Shown here in pieces: positions 34,034 to 49,000 of a DNA stretch of 64,000 nt (positions within the stretch are counted from its first letter, which is position 1; each line of letters starts with the position of its first letter). The stretch is from Aselliscus stoliczkanus (lineage: Eukaryota; Chordata; Mammalia; Chiroptera; Hipposideridae): assembly GCA_033961575.1 (NCBI GenBank), contig CM066733.1, positions 67,144,921 through 67,208,920 on the forward strand, given 5' to 3'. The translations under genes were made by a program, and so were the position numbers. The notes under the pieces were generated by a model. It was not told the DNA's origin. It was given only the letters and a program-made list of their open reading frames with translations, and ran no database searches.

Positions 34034-37000
34034 CTTAAAAGAAAACAAGATTAGAGCACTTTATGTTTCTTTCACTTTGAAACAAAGATATTTTCTATAA
34101 TCATTATCTAAGTTTTGAAAGAACTGGGAATAAAACTTGTTTGAGTTGGGAAAACAAATAAAAGAACAAAAATATTTACCCCACCCATCCTGACTACATT
34201 CTCTTTCTCCCAAGCCTATTTTCCCTGAAAATCTTGTTGAACATACCCTAAAATCTATCACTCTTACAGTTTTGCAGGAAATATCAATACTTTGACAGAA
34301 AATGTCAATAGATTGAAGAGGTAGAAACTGGAGGATAGAAAAAGGCTGATGTTTTGTTATTCACAGAACTTCTTGTGTTCTCCCTGAGATTCTCCAACCT
34401 TCCATGTTCCACCAGATTTTGCCTACTTTTCCTTATGGTATAAAATCTCACTCCACTGTCCAGGATACCTATTATTTTTATGAGTAGATTTTTTTATAAC
34501 TCTCAGGGGCGTGAAATGGCATTTGTTTTAGTTCTTTCTTCATCTAGTGTCTGCTTTGGAAAATATGATAACTTATGATTTAGACACATCTTAATTTCTC
34601 TATATAAACAAGGAGGTCATCCAATTTCATCCCATGGATGCCACACATCTAGGCTTGAGGTGAGTAAAACTTGCACTAGTAGAGTCAACATGTACATTGT
34701 CAATTAGGACACTGTATAGTACCTCCCAAAAAACAGAATCATCATAGCAGTTCTGGTCAGATGGCTGTCCCCAGATAGGTATCTTTAGAATTAAACCTGT
34801 GAAGGGTAGGGAGAAAATAAATCACGTTATGATGCTGACGAGGAAAACCTACTTGCAAATAATTAAGAACTTTAAAGTTATTATTATAAAATCATTCCCT
34901 TGAACTTATGTGATTACTGTCAGACATTTACAACATTTTCAAATTTACCAATCAATATGTTTATTAATAATCTATTATGCTGAGAACATGAGGTACAGGG
35001 AAGTGTTTAGTTTTATTGCTGACCTGTGATCAGCCCTCCACCAATGGCTGTTCCAATGGAAGAACCTAGGGCGGCTGCTTGCATGTGCCAGGTAGACCTA
35101 GGAAGCCAAAAGAAAAGAATCTTGTTTTTCTAGGATGCCCACAAACTGTACTCATCTCCTGAGGGCGTGGATGCCTGCCATCTTCAGACAAGAATGCAGC
35201 ATTACACACCAGCAAACAAACATTTGTTACACCTTTTATTTCAATATTTATTTTCTTTGAAACTCTTAAACAAAGTAAAAAAAAATTCTTATAAGCACTT
35301 AAACTAGCCCCACCATTTTCTTCAGAATAACAAAAAGATCTTCCTTAGAAAAGGTTTAGTGTTTTCTAAAAATGTGGTACCAGGTTTTGGTCCATGATCT
35401 GAATCATTCAACAAGTATTTATTGAGTATCCGCTCCATGCCAGCTTATTTTCCTAGGTACTGAGGACAGAGTAGTGTACAATAAAAACATGAGCCTCTAT
35501 GTCTTCTCACCCCATCCTAAAAGAAATAATTGTAGTAAAATTCAAAAATCAGTAGGTAAGAAAAGCTCATTTTATCATATAAACTATAGAAATAACTCAT
35601 GGAAAATATTAAAGCATATCTCTATATGTCATCTTAGAAGTAGTTACTTTAAAATGAGATGAGTAAAAAATACCTCATAAGTTTGGGAATGGAAGAATGT
35701 AATAATAAGCTACTGAAATGCATAAGGGTGTTACCTGAGTAACAAATGCCCTAGGAATGTAAGAGTCTCCTTATTTAGCCTCGTGCCTGACTCTTACCAG
35801 GCACTAATTAACAGTTGGTGAAAGATTGAATGAGTGACTGAAGGAAAGCAAACAATTGGAAAATGAGAGTGTGTTGGTGTTTCACCCTCATTATTTAAGG
35901 GAAGGAATGCACTAAACTCAGTTTTCTTTCTTTCTCTTTATTTAAAAAGTGATTAATTTTTTTCTACTATATAAAATATTGTAGAAGTAACACATAATCC
36001 TTGTAAAAATATTAGAAACCACTAATTAAGGAAAGAAGGGAAAAAGTTTAATTTCCCTCAAATCTCATCGGTATAAAAATATAAAACATGTAATTTTATA
36101 AAAATGCAAACACGTTATAATACTGATGTTCCCATTAAATCTTAATGTCCTTTAATGTCAGTAAATGGAGATCTAGATTGTAATTATTGCTGCAGAGTAT
36201 TACACTGTACAAATGTTCTGTAATTATAGTTCCATAGGTTGGATATTTATGTTGCTTCTAATGTTTTATATTTTTTAAAATGCAGTGAGAATACATCCTC
36301 TTATGAACATTGTGAAGTTGTCCAATAATTTCCCTAAAATGAAACATATCTAGAAATGATATTATTAGTAAAATGTAATAAAACACTTAAGGGCTTTTCC
36401 AAATTGAAAACTGTACAATTTATATTCCCATTTCTCCACTTTAGCCACCATTCAGTATTATTATTCACCTAATCTTTTTCAATTTGATAACTAAAAAAGT
36501 GGTAACTTGTTTTCATTTGCTTTTCTGTGAATGTTTAATATATTACTTATTCATTTCATTTTCTTCTTTTGTAAGCATCCTGTTAATTTGACCAGAATTT
36601 AACAACATCTTTTACAAAATATTAAAGGAATTTTTGATGAATAGTGTTCCATGATAATGTAAGCTTGAAAAACAGTTGGTTAAAGAAAATCAACAGTATT
36701 ATTAGAGTGAGACTGCTATAGTTTGCAAAAATGTCCCTTAAGAATATGAATTTCTCATTGTCCTATGCTTACCAAGAAAACTGATTTACATTTTTAGTAT
36801 TCTGAGTAAACAAATGTAGGTAAATAGCTTTGGCTCTTGGACAAGGTATTTTATTTGGGGTGTGAGATATGTGTGAATTTTACCCACCATAAACTTCCAA
36901 GACTTGTCTCCCACCCCGACCCCCAACGCACCAGCTCTCCCTGAGTAAGTTGAGAAGTTGTTGGTAAACCTATATACCCATGAAACCTACTCCCAATCTG

Positions 37001-40000
37001 GTCACCGATACAGAACCAGCCTGAGAGTCAGATAGACTTGTTTTATTATATCTGCGGAACTGATCTAGGAATGATGCTCAAAAATTCCTTTATTTCTAAT
37101 CGTCAAGGACTTCTTAAGAGTTGACTTCTTAAGAGTTCTTGCAGAGTGTTTACACACTATAACATTAGGAGTTGAACTCGTTGACACATGCATTTATCAT
37201 GCTTGATTTGCATGAAACACGTCAGTATTTGGCCTTAACATCCTGTTAGGTTCTGGAGAGAATTGCAAATAAATGTGAACATTTCTAGGGCTGTTCTCCA
37301 AATTTGCAACAGGGGTAGAAAACGAAAATATACAGAAAAAATGGGTCCGCTATATACATGAAGGAAGAAGCAAACTTCCCATTCAGTAGAAAATATGATT
37401 AAGTTTTTCAAATATTTATTATTACAGGTCTCAAGGTAAAAATTCAATCTGCTAAAATTGAAGAGAAAATTTTTCTTTTCAAATTATGCCTCTTTAGCCA
37501 GTGGTCATCTTGAGACATTTTCAAATACACATTCACCTTTTCTTCATGCTTTCAACTGGCTCTAAAAATTGAGTGTTTTGCTTCTTCCTGATTTACTTTC
37601 TGAATGATTTATACTCTATGACTTTACTAGCTGTTTTGCTTGGATGACACTGGTAATAAATTGTTTCACTCTTGATGCTTAAAAGTGACAAGTGATGACG
37701 TGGCTTCTATTCTCCTGGATTTGATTGATAGCTGTTTTCCTCTGTCCATTAAATAAACACTTATGTAACTTTTTGGGAAAAATCTAGGTCTGCTAGGGAT
37801 TTCAGAGAATAAATAGTACAATCGTCTTTATTTTACAGAAGAGGAAACAGAACCAGAGAGCTTGAGTGACTTGTCAAAGGCCACATAACTAGTTAGTAGT
37901 AAACTTGGAACCATATGCCAGTTTCCGATTCTCCAGATCTAACTGCTTTCCACATTATGCTAATTCCTTTCTCTCTGTGTGGATTGGATGGAAATGACTG
38001 CTCAGTTCATCATATATACCCATATGCTCCATTTTGTTATAAGATCAAGTAAAAGAGACAGCCTACTGTAGTCTGATTGCGATTATGAAATTGCCCTGTC
38101 TGCTAGCAGACAGTTGCCTATGGTAGGGAAATTTAAATTAACATGGTTAATTTACAAATAATAATAATAATAATAATAATAATGTTAACCAAGACACATT
38201 TTCCAAGCAATTCTATTCTTTCAGCGATGTGTCTTTTTGCCCTCAGCAAGGCCAATACTTATGAATTGTGGCCTGAACTGCTAAAGAAGAAGCTGTCATC
38301 ACTGTATTTCAGAATGAGAAAACATTGTTCATTGTCGGGGGGCTGGGGGGTGGCAGGAAAACCCATTCCTTCACTCACACGTCAGATGCTCCCAGGGCTA
38401 CTGCCACAATGCCTGCGAGACCTCCTACCACACCAGGTAAGCCGTGCAGGTTATGCACCCCACATGTATCTTGGATCCTCAGTTTAGTAGCAAAACAAGG
38501 CTAAAATTGTAAATAGAAGAAGGTATATTATTTTGTTAGATATACAGAACTCTGTAACTGAAATAAAAGATCATGCAGGAAAAATTTTATCGATACACTT
38601 CTCCATCCATATTGAAAACCCACTTAAGTCAAAGAATCTAAATACATTGGTGGCAAAACTGCTCATTTCAGTCTTTAGCAGATGGATCTGAAGGTGTGTG
38701 ATTTCAAATCTAACTCCTTCTTACCCACTGACAGTTATCCTAAATCCCTTTAGCAGGGCACAGAGTTCATAATTATACAAAACAATCAACAAAAACTTTA
38801 ATGGAAGTGCCCTGAGAAAAGTAACAAAGTAAATAGTTAACATTCACTTCATACTAACTCATAAATAATTGATACAGAGTTTCTACCCTGCTACCCAGAA
38901 GAAGTCAGGAGAGAGCAAAATTCAGTGGACACTGAAATGTGAGTGGTGAGGCAAATGACCCTCAAACAAGGCGAGGTACTTATGAAAGGAATTTTCATAG
39001 TTTGTTTTTTTTTCCCTGCTGGTGGGATGTGAGAAGATGATGGTGCAGATTCAAAGTTCGAGTCAGCGCATCTGCCATACTTACAGTCAGAAACTTAAAT
39101 CCAAGCACAGAGACCATTCCTGCAATGCTCCCGATGATCATGGAAATGTACGGGTAAATTTTCATGTCTGCACAAGTGCCCACAGCAACTCCTCCAGCAA
39201 GGGTTGCATTCTGGATGTGAACCTGTGTGGAGCACAAGAAACGTGAATGAAGTGAACTGAATGAGATGCAGTTCAGAAGGATTGAAGGAAACCTAGGGTT
39301 CAATGGACTCCATGGCACATTCTTCAGTTAAAAGGACTACTAATTATTAGTTTTTAAAGATTTTTCTCAAAGTATAGCTAAAATACAATATTATATGAGT
39401 TTCAGGTGTACGTACATTATAATTATTTAACATTTATGGACCTAAAGAAGTGATTACCATGATAAGTCCAGCAACCATCTGATACCATACTATGCTATCA
39501 CAATATTATTGACTATATTCCCCATGCTGTACATTACATCCCCATGACTTATTTGTTTTATACCTGGAAATTTGGACCTCTTGTTCCCCTTCACCTCCTC
39601 CCCTTTTAATTTTTCAATTGCAGTTAACATTCGATATTATTTTATACTAATCTCAGGTGTACAACATAGTGGTTAGACATATCATTTAGGAAGTGATTCC
39701 CCTGATTAGTCTAGTACCCACCTGGCACTATGCACAGCTATTACCATATTATTGACTATATTCCTTATGCTTTACCCTACATCCCCATGACTATTTTGTA
39801 ACTACCAACTTGTACTTCTTAATCCTTTACCCTTTTCACGTATCCCCAACCCCGCTTCCATCTGGCAAGCATCAAACTGTTCTCTGTATCTATGAGTCTG
39901 TTTGTTTTGTTTGTTTATTTTGTTCTTTAGGTTCCACATATAAATGAACAAAGAGGTCTTTCTTCTAAGCAGTTGACATTTGGTATCTTTCTTGCCACGG

Positions 40001-43000
40001 TTTCTTGATAGTGCATTACATATCAGGTTAGTGAGACCAGTGCTGGAAAGTATACGAGGAAATCAAAAGAAGTTGTGGTGGAAGAGTAGGAGTGTGTAGA
40101 ACAATAATTATAGCAGGGTTTTGCCTGTTTAGGAATGCAGAGGCCTATGGCTGCTGTGAGCTTTGTGGTCTATGTTATTCCAGTATTCAAAGAGGGAATG
40201 TAGAGACATTGAAATGTATATATCACACATGACAGACAACAGTTTTCATACATGTCACCTGTACTGAAAACTTTTGAGGATGGAGGAAAGGGTCACAGAT
40301 TTCCATTTACAAGAATTCCTTAGAAAAATCATATTTTGGCTCTTCTGTCTGAGAGGAAAAGTTTCTCAGTAGTTTGAAAAGAGAACCACTAAGTTATACA
40401 TTGATGAATCAGAAAAGAGTTAAAGAGAACAAGTCTGGGACTAACAGAAATAACCCTAAAGATTAACTGATGAGTCACAAAGAGTTAATAAGAATGAGTC
40501 TGGGAGCTTGTGAAAATAGGTTTAAAGACTAACCACTTAAACCAACTGCCACAATAGTTCTTCGCAGGCAGCTGCAACTGTAAACAACTGCAAGATAACT
40601 AGACCCCTGCATCTGGCATAAACAATATAAAACCCCTACATTCCCTCACCCAGGGGCAGCTGTTTATTTTAGGTACTGCCATGGGCCTTCTCTCTCTGCC
40701 CAACTTTCAATAAAATATTATTTTCTGAGTCTTGTGAATCCCTTTACCTTCTGCAAATGACCTGGGGTTTTTTTCTCAATTTTCAATTTTCTCTCATGAA
40801 ATAATTAGCAGAGAATTGAAATACATATCCTTAACTATGCTTGAAAAATGACAATATTCTTTTCTTCCATCAGGTTAGAAAAGTGGCTGTTCTGAGGATT
40901 ATTCCTTTACTGTCATTTCTGTAGCTCAGAAGCAAGAAACTCAGACCAACTTGGATGATTTAAAAAAAAAGTTTTATTTTCAAATAATTTCAGAGTATGT
41001 AAAAGCCGTGCAAATATTGCAAATTGTTTCCATATATCCCTCATCCAATTTCCCCCAATGGTAACATCTTGCATAATCATAGATCTTTAGTTGAATTTCA
41101 CTAGTATTCCCACTAATGTCCTTTCTCTTTTCCAGAATTTTATTCAGGTTCCCACATTTAATTTGGTTGTTATTTCACTGAAAGGCATATTTGCAGTTAG
41201 AAAAATCCTCCACTCTCCTTTTCTACTGTTGACAAGTCCTGTTTCTAAGGAAGATTTTTTAAGGACTTGGGGACAGTTAGCTCTATCATTAAAGAAATAT
41301 GCCTTAGATCTTTGATTTTTGGATGATTATATTCCCTACTAGACTGTAAATTCCTTGATAACACTTTTTAATTTGCCAGAGTACAAATTTGAAGAAATGA
41401 ATGAATAATGTTATCTTCAAAATATTCTTCAAGGCCTGCAGTGTTGTGATTTGTTATGGCAGCTTAGCAGTGATGGAGAATGACCTACTCATCTGAGAAA
41501 CCATTAGTGTCACTTAGTGAAACTTCCATGGATGGGAGTGTGGTGGGGAGCAGTTTGCTATTCCCAAATATGCTTTTTTGTGGATTATTTTAAGTTGGTT
41601 AATTTTAAGAAACAAAGCACTTTGGCCTTCCTTCTAACTACCTAACAGAATTTTGATAGAGGACCTGTTCCAGGGAGGGTGTGACATACAGGGAGGAGCC
41701 CAGCAAGGCTCCTCTGATCAAAGACCTTGCTGTGTCCCATTGGTAAAGATGGCCCAACAAACATTCGTTTACCAAACATTTGCTTCACCATTTCCATGTG
41801 AATTACACTTCTCCCCTTTGACATCCAAACCACCCCCTACCCCTTTCTCCTTAGCTCAAACTCGCACATAAACCTCACCTGTCTGATTTCTTCTAGGGTC
41901 TCATATTTTTATGGATCCCCATACGAACATACATAATTAAATTTGGTTATTTTCTCCTGCTAATCAGTCTAATGTCAATTTAATTCTTAGGCCAGCCAGA
42001 AGAACTAAGAGGGGAAGGTGGGAAAATTTCCCCTTCCCCCACAGTAGCTAATATGACACTTACCATGTTGAGCTTGCCTCGGTGCTCAACGAGGCTGGAG
42101 AACGCATAAGCTGTGAGCACACAGGCAGCGAGAGAGAAGTATGTGTTTACAATGGCTCTGTACTGTTTCTCCCCAGCGTCAGCGATGGCTGAATTAAAGC
42201 TGGGCCAAAATATCCATAGGAAAAGAGTTCCTGCAGTAAACCACAAAAAGGGATATTAGTTCTGAATAGGGAAGATAGTACAGGGGAGGTAGTTTGCCTT
42301 GGGCACTAAAAGTGTCTCTCTGTTTAGGCTTAGTTATCTAAGTAAGGGGGGGAAAGCCAGCATAAACAAAAGTTGTAGTCAGAGGATGTTCCTTTTTGAA
42401 CCTCTTCACACCTGTGTTGGAGTTAACCTTCCCTCGTGCTTGACCGGGCAGGAATTGGGCAAGTTCATCCCTACTCACCAATCATTGCAAATAAGTCCGA
42501 GTGGTACACAGACTCCTCATTGTCATGTCCCCTTCTCAGGCCTGGTCGATATAAGATGCCCGCCACAGCCAGGCCAAAGTAGGCTCCAAAGGCATGGATT
42601 GTCATCGATGCTCCTACGTCCGAGGCCTGATGGAGCAAAACATTCATGAAATAGAGGGGAAAATGAGTCTCACTACTTCACTAGAAGTCGAGTCAGAGAA
42701 AGGAGTGCTTTATTGGTGAAGCAATAAGGAACAATAGATCAAGAGAGAGAAAGAGTGTGTCACAGAAAGGGAGACAAAACAGGCCAGTGAGGTAGAAAAA
42801 AATACAAGCTTTGGAGCCACACAGAACTGACCTTCAATCCTAGGTCAGGTACTTCTGTGTGATGTGACTTTAGGCAAAAGCACTATACACTTCTCTGAAT
42901 CTCAGGTTTTATTAAATGGGGAATTAGTACCCAGCTATATAAAGGAGATCATGTTCATACAGTGCTATATCCTTAGTAGGCACTCAATACATTTTAGGTT

Positions 43001-46000
43001 ACATGTTCAGATTAAGGAGATGCTCAGTGAAATAGTACGTATTGCACATGATCCAAAACAAAGATGATTTTTGCATTTACTTGACATTGCAGAGAAAGTT
43101 CACTTAATTGCAACACAAAAACCTGACGCTATAAAAAGCCTGAGTCTTTCCTATATTTTTTCATCTGCAGTATGATGATAATGAAAACCAGCCTGAGGTC
43201 CAGGATTCATTTGAAGAAATATATTTTAGGTTCCCTTATAGGACACTATGGGTTTGAACTGGTTTTCTACATTTCTTGTGTAGAGTTCAGAGTGCCAAAC
43301 CTGAGACATTGCCCTGTCCTTACGAAGGTAGGAAGAAAGAACTTTATTAATTTATTTAAGATTTTCATACTTGATAAATTCCTATACCTTTCAGGTCCAG
43401 CTCATCTGTCATTTCCTCAAAGAGCCCTTCCTTGGTCCCACAATCTATCAATAAATTAAGTTACCCAGGTACACTCTCTCATAGCCCCATCCACTATTTT
43501 TCATAGTGTGCATTATAATTTATAATATTTATATGTGTGTGTGCACATGTATGTGTTCGTGTGCCTATGGGTGGGTGGACGTATGATATGTTTGATGTCT
43601 GTCTCCCCCTCTAGATTGTAAACTCTATAATGATAGAGATCTTAACTATTTTGTTTATCACTGAATCACCAACACATGACACCTAGAAAGTTGTCAAAAA
43701 TAATTCCTGTTGGATTAAATGTTAAACAGAAGTGTACACAAAATAGTGGAAACTGCCCAGTTATAATCTTTGGGGGACTCAATGAGATTTTGATGGAGGA
43801 GAAGAAATTTGATATAGGCTTTATTAAAAGCTTTAGAAATGGTTATTCACCCAGTGGTTGAAATAGAAATAGGAACTGAGCCTGGATAGGAAATAAAATA
43901 AAAAGAGTTTTGCAGTTAGAAAACTCTAGGTTTGAACCCAGATTCACGCAAGTCATTTAGCATCTGTCATCATCAGGTTGTTTTGTATATAATTAGTAAC
44001 AACAACCACACCCTCCTTACAGCAGTTGTGATGATGAAATAAGACAATGTTTCCGACTGTAAAACTCCTGGTTTACAGTAGGCACTCAAATACACAAGGA
44101 CTATGATTATTATTTGCTTTGGTATCTATCACTCTCACCAAGGACTGTCCCAGCATGAAGTGGGCATCCATTATGTATTGTGACCACAACTGGCGTCCCA
44201 GGCAAGGTTAAGGATAGATGTCCTAATTCTTACCTTGAATATCTCAACAACCAGATATTCGTTGCCAGCAAAGACAGTAATTTCTAGCATTGTCATGATC
44301 AGCATTTGGATTGGACTGATTTTTCCCAGGACAGCTCCAAAAGAAATCAAAACAGTGGCCGTACTGAAGTCTGCATTTATCATGCTGAGGGGAAAAGAAA
44401 GAATACGTTAAAGAATAATGCATACCCAAAATAAAACTGTGAGTTGTAATGAATTATAGTGTCCCTTTAGCCAGAGGGCAAGGCCCTCCTCCACATCAAT
44501 CCCCATCAGGTGCTTCCTCCAGGCCTACATTTGCCCTCTCCCACTTCCTTACCCCTCCTCTTTTCCATTCGTTATACATTCTTCAGTTGCTCTGACATTT
44601 TCTTTATCTTAACCCACCTGGTCTTTATCTCGTTTTTGGTTTTACTTTCTTCTTGTTGACCTGAATAATGAATTATTTTCTAGAGTGTTTACATTTCAAA
44701 AACAGTCTTAGAAAAATAACTAATGGTGTATTTTTGCTCCCCGTAGCTGAGGCTGAGATAGAAAGAATAATAATTTTATGCAAGGGGATTTCTTATACCC
44801 TGAAAGTCAGACCAGAGAGGATGTAGACATGCATGTATGATCCAGCTCAGTAAAACAAGGTGTTGATTTGCATCTTTGGATCTCAAAAATCTTCTATTGC
44901 CTAAGGGAGACAATGTACCAGCTAGTTCCCAGGCTGACTGATAAGAGACTAAGCAGAGGAACAATTGCTCTGAAAACACAATGGTTGAAAACTAAGGGAT
45001 GCTCACGTTAGAATTCCAATGTCAATTTTCTGGTTATGGCTGTGCAAGATTCCACCTATAAGAGTGCCCCACTGGAGGCCCAGAGCAGCGATCAGTAGGT
45101 TGATGCCCACACTACTGAAACCATATTTCTTCAGGAAGGTCATCAGGAAACCAAACCCAACAAATATCATAACATGCACATCTTGGAATACTGTAAAAGA
45201 GCAGAGAGGGGAGAAAATATATGCATTAGGGGAGCACTTAGAAAGTGTTATATCATAGCATACGCCATTCATTAACATCTATATCCTTTGCATAAGACCC
45301 TGCAAAGGGAGAACATTAACTGAGCAGCCAAAGCTTGGTTCCAGCGCCAGCTTGGGTACTTACCAGCCACAAGACCTTGGGCAAGTTATTCATTCAGTAT
45401 TTTAACTTTTTCTTGGAACACTGTGCCCTATAATCAGTGTACCTTTCACAGTGTACTTTTCTTCGCCTCCCTGAAGAATTTTCCATTACTTTCTACTTGA
45501 GGAAAATTTTGCAAAGCACAGTGCAAGTATCTCCCCCTCTTGCAGACTTTCTCAATACCTCCAGGGAGAATCTTGTCTTTCACATAACTTTCTGCATGTA
45601 CCTCAGTTCTAAAATTTGTCACATTTTATTAGCATTTATTTAACATTTAAGAGTTGATGAGGGGTCCATCGCCTGCACTAGACAGTGAGTTTCCTGATAC
45701 ATGAGATTAGGACATATTCATCCATTGCTCCCCAGAATGCGGCATAAACGGCTGCATATAATGAAAGAGGCAATAATGACTAAATGAATGTGCTGTGGTC
45801 TCCATTTATCAACTGTGTATAATAGTACCAGCCCTGGAAATCTTACCAGATCTTTATTTAAGTCAAATGAGATAATGTCTTTGTTAGCACTTCCTAAACC
45901 AGCAAGGAAGGCTGTACTGTTTTGAGGAGCAGGTGCTTGACTTTGTGTCTGGAGAGGAGAGGCTCAGTGTCTCAATTCTACCATGAGATTGTGTGACCTT

Positions 46001-49000
46001 GGACAGTCACGCATGCTCTGTGAGCTTTGGTGTTCTTATCTGCAATACTGAAAAGTCCCTGTTTCACAAAGCGCCTCTGAGCGGGATGACCTCTGAGGGA
46101 AGGAATGTGCAGTGAAGCACTATATGAATAAAACATATGATCAAATGTGAGATAGTGAAAACACAGGTTCTTCCCTCAAGAAACTTGCGGCTTAATTGGC
46201 TAGACATGTATTTGATAGAACCATGTGAAATTGACATTTCTGCATTGAAATTGCCAGTGAAAATGGTCCAATTATTGACAATTTCTTGTAATTCAACCTA
46301 AGAGATATACAAACCAAACTGAGGCCAACTGGGAACAAGCATAAAACCAGAGAGAGAAAAATAACACATTCAAATGTTGAATTAATATTCATCACTGTGG
46401 CCAGAGGTTTAAATGGAAATAGGCATGAGGGAGGACATGCCTAGAAGATACATGTCAGAGGAAACTGATGTTAGAATCCAAATATTTTTCTTTCAGTGTT
46501 ATAACATGATTTTTAATCAAAGTTTATTGGGGTGACAATGATTAGTAAAGTTACATAGCTCTCAGGTGTACAATTCTGTAATACATCATCTATATATCAC
46601 ATTGTGTGTTTACCACCCAGAGTCGGTTCTCCTTCTCTCATCATATATTTGATCCCATTTACCCTCATCTACTGCCCTCCTCCCCACTTATCCTCTGATA
46701 ATCACTAAACTATTGTCTGTGTGTATGAGCTTTCATTTCTTTATTTGTTTGTCACATTCCTTGGTTGTTTTCAGTTTTATATCCCACATATCAGTGAAAT
46801 CATATGGTTCTCAACTTTTTCTGTCTGACTTATTTCACATGGAATTATAATCTCAATATCCATCCATGTTGTCGCAAATGGCACTATTTCATCTTTTCTT
46901 ATGGCAGGATAATATTCCATTGTATATATATATACCACAATTTCTTTATTCCATCATCTATCGAAGGACACTTTGGTTGTTTCCATGTCTTGGCCACTGT
47001 AAATAAAGCTGCAATGAACATCGGAGCACATATCTCTTTACGGGTAAATGTTTTCAAATTTTTTGTGTATATATCCAGGAGAGGGATTACTGGGTCATCT
47101 GGTAATTCTATTCTTAATTTTTTGAGGCTCCACACTGCCTTCCATATCTGCTGCACCAATCTGCATTCCCACTAACAGTGTATGAGGGTTCCCTTTTCTC
47201 CACAGCCTCTCCAACACTTGTTATTATTTGTCTTGCTGATGACGGCCATTCTAACTGGTGTGAGATGATATCTCATTGTGGGTTTTATTTGTATTTCTCT
47301 GATGATTAGTGATGTTGAGCATCTTTTCATACGTCTATTGGCCATCTGTATCCAAAAGATGGAGTCTGGATTAGAATTCAGGTCTGACTCCACCAATTTC
47401 TCCATGTGTTGAGCACGGCAGGGGTGGATAACCAAGGCAAAGTTCTGGTCGTCCAGGCACACGGAGAGATGTTACTACCCCTTGACTTTCTGTACCTTTG
47501 TTCTACTATCAGGCCCAGGAAACAGTGAGTTTAGGGTGGGAGACTGTGCCACTCAGGTTTGTCCCCTGATGCACTGCCTAGATCTCCCCTTCAGAAAGGA
47601 AGCATTTATTCCTTCCATTTCACCTAGCTGTAGGGAATGTTGCCAGATGACATCCCTAAGCTCTTAATTCTCTTGGGAAATGCTCTTGTCTTGTCCATGT
47701 CACAGCCTTTCCCTAGGGAAGCCTGTGCCCAGCGACAGATTCTCATGAGCATCCCATCTGCTTGTCTCAGGAAAGGACCACCATCAGCTAGATAATCGCC
47801 GTCTCCGAGTATCCTGTGGGGTCAGTTGAGGCCTTCTCTCTCTGCCCAAACCTTCTGCTGCAGGTGTGGATCCTTAAGTCACCCCTAATAAACTTCTTTC
47901 AGGCTAATGTCTGTCTTAGAATCTGTTCCCTGAGGAACCCAACCTGTAGCACCCTCCTTATGGGCCTAACCTGCCTCGGCAGAACTTTCCTGACTTTCTC
48001 CCTGGCACAGCTTGCATACCACATTTGTTTCAAAATTTGCAAATTAAATCCAATAAACTAATCTGTGGCAGTGATCATACTCACGAGGGAATGAAGAGGC
48101 TGGCTTTTCAAAGTTACCCAGCATTTGAAAAGGGTTTCTTGGAGGCATGAGGACTTACCCTGAAGTGTTTTGTTACTCTATGACAAATAACAGGATAGAC
48201 AAATATGATTAACATCATAAATTGAGTCACTAGGGTCCTTTGGCAGTCTGGAAGCCAGCCTAACTTTTGCATGAGTGCAGCAAATGTAAACATAAAGAGA
48301 ATGAAAAAGCCAGGCTAATCTTTCATGATTCAGGCACACACTCACTCTTTGAACCCTACCCATATAATGAGCCTTTGGCCATTTTACTGTTCTTTGGAGC
48401 AACCCCCCTAGAGAGACAGTATCAGGAGGGTGAGAAAGGGAACAATAGACCTCGGAAAATTATCTCTTGTCAGCAGCTTTGAGGGCAGTCTTTTTTTCTA
48501 CAGATAGGCAATTGTTGACATCAACCTGTTTGACTTTTAAAATATAGGTGACCATATATACTCATCTTTCTTGACAAGTTGTTTTTCTGTCATTTAAATT
48601 TTATATGTAAACATGTAATTTAGATCATAAAGTAAGTTTAAGTAGAACTTCGAGAATATGCTTGGTTTACTAACTGACTATAGTTTTACTACACCTTTCT
48701 TGGGTAGTTTTTTTTTCTCCTTTAAGGAAAGTTTGGACTAAATGAAGTCCGAAATCTCTTCTAGCTGCACAATTTGTTTATGGCTACAAAGCTAGAATGA
48801 AAATAAGGATCCAGTTTTACTGACTTCACTGTTATTATTATTTTTAATTACACCAAGTTATTTTCCTGAACATTCTTTTCTTTTTTCTTAAAACGCTCTT
48901 GTTCCTGCTGTAATCTACTGATTTTAAAGGATGCAATAATCAATGAATTAAAAACTGTTTTATCTAATTTTGTAATATCTCGCACTGGCAGTAATAATTC

